Assembly (NCBI RefSeq): GCF_002218085.1
Contig: NZ_BDUC01000001.1
Coordinates: 248,001 to 312,000, forward strand
DNA from: Tolypothrix sp. NIES-4075
Lineage (GTDB): Bacteria; Cyanobacteriota; Cyanobacteriia; Cyanobacteriales; Nostocaceae
Direction of reading: 5' to 3'
Length of the DNA stretch: 64,000 bases
Positions 60,577 to 64,000 of the stretch are shown here, piece after piece (position 1 is the stretch's first letter; the number at the start of each line of letters is the position of its first letter). Position numbers and translations under genes: made by a program. Under the pieces are notes generated by a model that saw only the letters and a list, made by a program, of their open reading frames with translations, made no database searches and was not told the origin of the DNA.

Positions 60577-61368
60577 TTAAATATTTATAACTTTTAACTC
60601 CTCACTCCTAACTCCTAACCCTAACTTTTTTTTATAAATTTCTGGTAACTGCCACCAAGAAATATGAGGATATTCATGATGTTCTTCATGGTAGCCGAAA
60701 TGATAGCAGGTGATAAATGACCACCAAATTGGACGGGAGATTGTTTGAGCGCGATGAGGATCACTATAACCTGATTCTGGCTCACTATGGGGTAGGAAAG
60801 TACCAAAATAAAATAACTGTAATGAACTTAGCAGCGAGGGTATGACCCAAAAGTAAGTTAAATTATCTTTGGGTATATCAAAGACGTAATGGACAATATT
60901 ATAGATACTTGTCAGAGCAATAATTTGAGTCCAACTCCAGTAACCCTTCATAAAATGAAAGTACCAGGCAAAGAAATTTTTCTGTTTACCGTTATGAAAA
61001 TCGGGGTCTATTTCACTAGCAGGATTGTGGTGGTGTAACCAATGTTTTTTCAGTAATTTTTGATATGGTAAAAGACCATAAAGAGAAAGGCATAATGTTC
61101 CAATAAAATGGTTAATTTTAGTATTTTTCGGAAACACTACCCCATGCATCGCATCATGTGCCGTAATAAATAAACCAGTATATAGAAATGTTTGCCAAAA
61201 TATGATAGGCAATAACATTAAAAAGTTAAACTGGGTAATGTCAAGTGAAAGTAAGATAATAAGACTGATTGCCCATAATCCAATAACGGCAATAGCAATA
61301 AAAACTCCAGTATTCGATTCCCTGGTCAATTTTATCGGACGACTGGGCGGTTGTTCTAATGAAATCAC
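60577..61368 (-). CDS. crtW: Beta-carotene ketolase, CrtW type
   Basis: Adds 4-keto groups to beta-carotene, giving echinenone or canthaxanthin. 263 residues, integral membrane di-iron enzyme. Histidine boxes: HDAMHG (near 69), HWLHHHNPASEIDPDFHNG (near 107) and HEEHHEYPHISWW (near 234), spacing as in CrtW. Other hallmarks: FLPHSEPESGYSDPHRAQ and the CYHFGYHEEHHEYP end. The tail (GVRSEELKVINI) is partly written by low-complexity sequence and probably not conserved. Distinguished from DesC-type fatty acid desaturases by the length and boxes. Confidence 0.92.
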   Translation of the reverse strand: MISLEQPPSRPIKLTRESNTGVFIAIAVIGLWAISLIILLSLDITQFNFLMLLPIIFWQTFLYTGLFITAHDAMHGVVFPKNTKINHFIGTLCLSLYGLLPYQKLLKKHWLHHHNPASEIDPDFHNGKQKNFFAWYFHFMKGYWSWTQIIALTSIYNIVHYVFDIPKDNLTYFWVIPSLLSSLQLFYFGTFLPHSEPESGYSDPHRAQTISRPIWWSFITCYHFGYHEEHHEYPHISWWQLPEIYKKKLGLGVRSEELKVINI

Positions 61369-61673
61369 GCTTTTTCTCCACGTAGCAGGTGAAATTTTTA
61401 CAAAGTATAGTCATGACACGCACTAACCACCTGCTTGGAAAATGGTAGAGGTCAGTGTTATGAGTTGAACATCGCTAAATAACTAAATATTTAGAAATGT
61501 TAAGTTATGCTAACTATTATTACACAGCCTGCCATACTAAATATACTTTTTGGTGTGCAAGTAGGCTGATATAGATGAGGACACTCGAAAGCATCGTTTG
61601 CATTCTCTCCGAGTGTCCGATATGGTTGCGATAAGTTTGTCAAGGTAGATTGACACAAACAGCTAGAACATCC
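61369..61673. other. Spacer between the HLIP gene and crtW
   Basis: 305 bp. Holds the crtW promoter region and, near the HLIP side, a 9-bp stem hairpin (61579-61618). Nothing else recognised. Confidence 0.4.
61579..61618 (-). terminator. Hairpin behind the HLIP gene
   Basis: GGACACTCG at 61579-61587 pairs perfectly with CGAGTGTCC at 61610-61618, 22-nt loop. It lies about 55 nt past the HLIP stop; no T-run follows, so it may be a processing or stability element instead of a classical terminator. Confidence 0.45.
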
Positions 61674-61934
61674 TTAGCGGGCATAGGAAACTAGGTGTAA
61701 TACGTCGCGTACCACGCTGTAGCCGTTCAAGTCCCAAAGTAGGTAGGCAAGAAAACCAATCATTGCAAAGCGTCCGTTCCATAGTTCGGCTTGAGGAGTA
61801 AAGCCAAACTCGAAGGCATTGCGATCGCTTCCATTGTAAGAGGTTTCGGTCGCATCAGTCGGGAATGGTCCGACAGCTTGACTATTGCTGACACCGGCAG
61901 GAGTTTTAGCTGCATTAGTAGGTGAAGGTTCCAT
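61674..61934 (-). CDS. hli: High-light-inducible chlorophyll-binding protein (HLIP/SCP)
   Basis: 86 residues. One membrane helix carrying the chlorophyll a/b-binding signature ELWNGRFAMIGFLAYLLWD (ExxNGRxAMxGF, with Glu and Asn/Arg ligands) at about 50-68. The N-terminal 45 residues are polar and longer than in the shortest Hli proteins. It works in the thylakoid, binding chlorophyll and carotenoid to dissipate energy or assist photosystem II assembly. AGGAAA precedes the ATG. Neighbouring crtW makes ketocarotenoids, also photoprotective, but they are separate units. Confidence 0.92.
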   Translation of the reverse strand: MEPSPTNAAKTPAGVSNSQAVGPFPTDATETSYNGSDRNAFEFGFTPQAELWNGRFAMIGFLAYLLWDLNGYSVVRDVLHLVSYAR

Positions 61935-62274
61935 TGTTAAATTTCCTAAAGAATGTATTTACAATTTCATATTATTCGGGTATGGAGATAACGCTATCTA
62001 TCTGTGGTTCCAAAGTCTCAGCAAGTCCAAAGGATGAGATTTTGGGCATTATGGGCAAAATTTGTATTGCAAAAGGTTAATTAACATTGCATTAACCTAT
62101 CAAATAGAAGATTTTTATTTAAAGAATAGTAGTAATTATGTATACAAAGAAAATCTCTAACATCAAAACAGCAATGTGAGTGCAAAATGTTATTAAATAT
62201 CTAACGCAAGTCAGAAGGATTCTAGAGAATTCTTGCCCAAACTATAAACAGTAAATAGCGTTTTTATTTAAAAC
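61935..62274. promoter_or_regulatory. Divergent HLIP / short-chain dehydrogenase spacer
   Basis: 340 bp, AT-rich, must hold both promoters. I see no HLR1 (TTACAA-type direct repeat) copy that is convincing; a single TTACAA lies at 61959. TTCTAGAGAATTCTTG near 62220 is a weak palindrome. No gene. Confidence 0.35.
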
Positions 62275-63093
62275 ATGGCTTCTACAGTATTTATAACAGG
62301 TGCTTCCCAAGGTATTGGTAAAGCAACTGCGCTGATGTTTGCCCGCAAAGGTTATAATCTTGTACTTACAGCGCGTCACACTGACTCTTTAGAAAGCGCA
62401 GCACAGGAAATCCAAAGTGTTACTAATGCAGCACCACTAACGATTTCTTGCGATGTGACAGATCCATCACAAGTAAGCGCAGCAATAGAAAAAGCGTTGG
62501 AACATTATGGCAATATCGACATACTGGTAAACAATGCAGGTATTTATGCATCCGGACCAGTTGAGCAGTTTTCTCTCAAAGATTGGTATCAAATTATAGA
62601 TACTAATTTATGGGGATATATCCATACAATTAATACACTTTTGCCTCATTTTTTGGCACGCAGAAGCGGAAGCATTATTAATGTGAGTTCCATTGGTGGT
62701 AAAGTACCTACTCCTTATTTAGTCCCCTATTGCACGAGTAAGTTTGCTGTCACAGGCTTGACAGAAGCATTACACGCAGAATTAAAGCCCAAAGGTATTC
62801 ATGTTTGTGGAATTTACCCAAATATAATTAAAAGTGATTTTTTAGAGCGGGCAATTTTTCGCGGTCAAGATGAGGAAGACGCTAAAAACCGTCTTGAACA
62901 ACTTAATACTGTGGTGAAAGCTCCTGTGGTGGAGAAACCGGAGGATGTGGCAAATGCTATCTGGGATGCAGTGAAAAATCAACGGTCTGAGGTAGTAGTT
63001 GGTTCGGCGAATTTTTCCCAAGCAATTTATCGGTTGTTTCCTGGTATGCTTCAGTGGGTTTCTCGACAAGCTTTGAAAAATAAGGATAAATAA
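62275..63093 (+). CDS. Short-chain dehydrogenase/reductase
   Basis: 272 residues, classical SDR. Cofactor motif FITGASQGIGKATALMFARKG (TGxxxGIG), DILVNNAGIYASGP (NNAG), catalytic Ser in INVSSIGGKVPTPYL, and YCTSKFAVTGLTEAL with YxxxK (Tyr about 154, Lys about 158). The basic residue after the Gly motif (TARHTDSLES) suggests NADPH. The C-terminal region after HVCGIYPNIIKSDF is variable. Substrate unknown. Single gene. Confidence 0.92.
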   Translation: MASTVFITGASQGIGKATALMFARKGYNLVLTARHTDSLESAAQEIQSVTNAAPLTISCDVTDPSQVSAAIEKALEHYGNIDILVNNAGIYASGPVEQFSLKDWYQIIDTNLWGYIHTINTLLPHFLARRSGSIINVSSIGGKVPTPYLVPYCTSKFAVTGLTEALHAELKPKGIHVCGIYPNIIKSDFLERAIFRGQDEEDAKNRLEQLNTVVKAPVVEKPEDVANAIWDAVKNQRSEVVVGSANFSQAIYRLFPGMLQWVSRQALKNKDK

Positions 63094-63102
63094 ACTTAAT
63101 TC

Positions 63103-63150
63103 GTAGTAAGCACAAAGCGTGCTTTAAATAAGCAGTGAAGTGCTTACTAC
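63103..63150. repeat. Dispersed double-hairpin repeat
   Basis: GTAGTAAGCACAAAGCGTGC then TTTAAATAAGCAGTGAAGTG then CTTACTAC: same structure as 59833-59880. It lies between two convergent genes and may terminate both. Confidence 0.75.
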
Positions 63151-63162
63151 AAATTGTGTGTT

Positions 63163-63870
63163 TTAATTCCAGCGCAAGACTTTTTCTTTGATTATAGTTT
63201 GACCGTTGTCAGAAATTCTTAGCACTTTTCGCGTGAGAACATAACGGATATCACCGTTGACTGCAATATACTGATTCGCTTGCGGTTCCCCTTTAGAATT
63301 ATAGCTAGAGAGTGGCACTGCGATGCGACGATTGCCACTTCTAGTTATAGCAATATAGTTTGTGGGAAGATTGCTGCCGCAAATATAAACAATAAAGCTT
63401 TTGGTTTCGGCTTCACCAAAGATATTTTCACCTTCGGGACAAGCTTTAGCAAGAGGTTGACCGTCACCAGCGATCGCATTATTCACTCTTTCTTTGAGAA
63501 CAACACGCTTGTTTTTGATTACTTGTAGTTCATAGGGGGTAACTGCGTATGCTATTTCTCCCTTGGTAGCAATATAAGTTTCACCTGTTGTGCTAGTTAC
63601 AGGTACGGTGATTTTACTATTATCTGTTTTAGAAATACGCACGTAATACCCCAGCGCATTGTTATTATCTCCTCGGCAAATATAAACAGAATATTTAGCT
63701 GTATCGAAACTGCGCTTGGGTAGCAAGTTTGCCGATGGACAAATTTGTGGCTGTGGGTTAACAGCTTTTACTGACGGTGTAAGTAAAAATAACGTAGTTG
63801 CACTCAGCAAAGCTAACTTTAAAGTACCTTTGCATTTAAACCCTGTTGGTAAAAATTTCATGTTTCTCAA
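63163..63870 (-). CDS. Secreted protein with duplicated domain, function unknown
   Basis: 235 residues. Signal peptide: MRNMKFLPTGFKCKGTLKLA then LLSATTLFLLTPSVKA (cut near residue 36). The mature part has two similar halves: CPSANLLPKRSFDTAKYSVYICRGDN... YYVRISKTDNSKITVPVTST and CPEGENIFGEAETKSFIVYICGSNLPTNYIAITRSGNRRIAVPLSS, each followed by a YIATKGEIAYAVTPYELQVI / YIAVNGDIRYVLTRKVLRIS piece. So it is an internal duplication of about 95 residues with one disulfide-capable cysteine pair per half. Periplasmic or exported. I do not know the family name. Confidence 0.75.
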   Translation of the reverse strand: MRNMKFLPTGFKCKGTLKLALLSATTLFLLTPSVKAVNPQPQICPSANLLPKRSFDTAKYSVYICRGDNNNALGYYVRISKTDNSKITVPVTSTTGETYIATKGEIAYAVTPYELQVIKNKRVVLKERVNNAIAGDGQPLAKACPEGENIFGEAETKSFIVYICGSNLPTNYIAITRSGNRRIAVPLSSYNSKGEPQANQYIAVNGDIRYVLTRKVLRISDNGQTIIKEKVLRWN

Positions 63871-63970
63871 GTTTTAATCGGTAAAATCACCGTCGCCACA
63901 ACCATTTAAGGGTGTGAAATTTCAGTAATCTAACGGTAGAAAAAGTGTTTTTATTATCGTAAAAAAAGAG

Positions 63971-63996
63971 GCTCAGGACAAGTAGATATCCTGAGC
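63971..63996 (-). terminator. Terminator of a gene beyond the right edge
   Basis: GCTCAGGA/TCCTGAGC, 8-bp stem with a 10-nt loop. On the minus strand the stem is followed by CTCTTTTTTT, so it ends a leftward transcript entering from outside the window. Confidence 0.75.
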
Positions 63997-64000
63997 TATC

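Noticed and set aside
1..64000. tRNA or rRNA genes
   Set aside because: I looked through the spacers for T-loop (GTTCGAATC-like) sequences with acceptor pairing and found none; a tRNAscan-SE run would settle it.

Overview
The window is a chromosomal segment of a filamentous, probably heterocyst-forming cyanobacterium (order Nostocales). The evidence is the many HIP1 octamers (GCGATCGC), the full oxidative pentose-phosphate cluster fbp-tal-zwf-opcA, a glycolysis/phosphoketolase cluster (ackA, tal, pyk, gap1, xfp) of the kind known from Anabaena/Nostoc, a CrtW-type carotenoid ketolase, a high-light-inducible chlorophyll-binding protein, and class II ribonucleotide reductase. Many short dispersed repeats in the spacers fit the same group. 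I cannot assign genus from sequence alone.

Layout. 0-8 kb: a 5'-truncated TnpB relic, then a leftward miaA/SGNH-hydrolase pair, then gyrB carrying a full-length HNH intein, converging on ackA. 8-16.5 kb: carbon metabolism on the minus strand (transaldolase, pyruvate kinase, NAD-type GAPDH, phosphoketolase), interrupted by a frameshifted vapB relic, a PD-(D/E)XK-like gene and a 21-bp tandem repeat. 17-21 kb: a papain-fold toxin/immunity-like pair and an arsenosugar trio (arsM, a PiT phosphate transporter, arsS). 21.7-33 kb: an accessory zone with a secreted PQQ-type beta-propeller enzyme, a probable Yfr1 small RNA, a second 21-bp tandem repeat, a terminal-inverted-repeat element carrying a DUF559 nuclease gene, a TPR-CHAT protease with a small convergent partner gene, a broken RelE/YefM module, and RND-pump and PhyH pseudogenes, the former carrying a MITE with an 8-bp target duplication. 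33-40 kb: ilvH, BON protein, hydrolase, infC, and an ATP/ADP-translocase-like membrane protein with HEAT repeats followed by a cyclic-nucleotide-binding protein. 40-47 kb: cobB, opcA, zwf, tal, fbp. 48-53 kb: an RNA-binding protein and nrdJ interrupted by an 872-nt group I intron with an inactivated GIY-YIG endonuclease. 52-64 kb: PPOX-like protein, cysE, secreted proteins, hrcA with two paralogous membrane proteins, crtW, an HLIP gene and a short-chain dehydrogenase.

How genes work together. Phosphoketolase makes acetyl-phosphate and acetate kinase can turn it into acetate and ATP; GAPDH and pyruvate kinase run lower glycolysis; the fbp-tal-zwf-opcA block supplies NADPH by the oxidative pentose-phosphate route used in darkness and in heterocysts. 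ArsM and ArsS are the two committed enzymes of arsenosugar synthesis, and the PiT carrier between them may deal with phosphate or arsenate. Two conserved genes (gyrB, nrdJ) carry self-splicing elements at their active-site sequences. Several small toxin-antitoxin modules are in decay, while the TPR-CHAT locus and the papain-toxin pair look intact and are the best candidates for conflict or defence systems.
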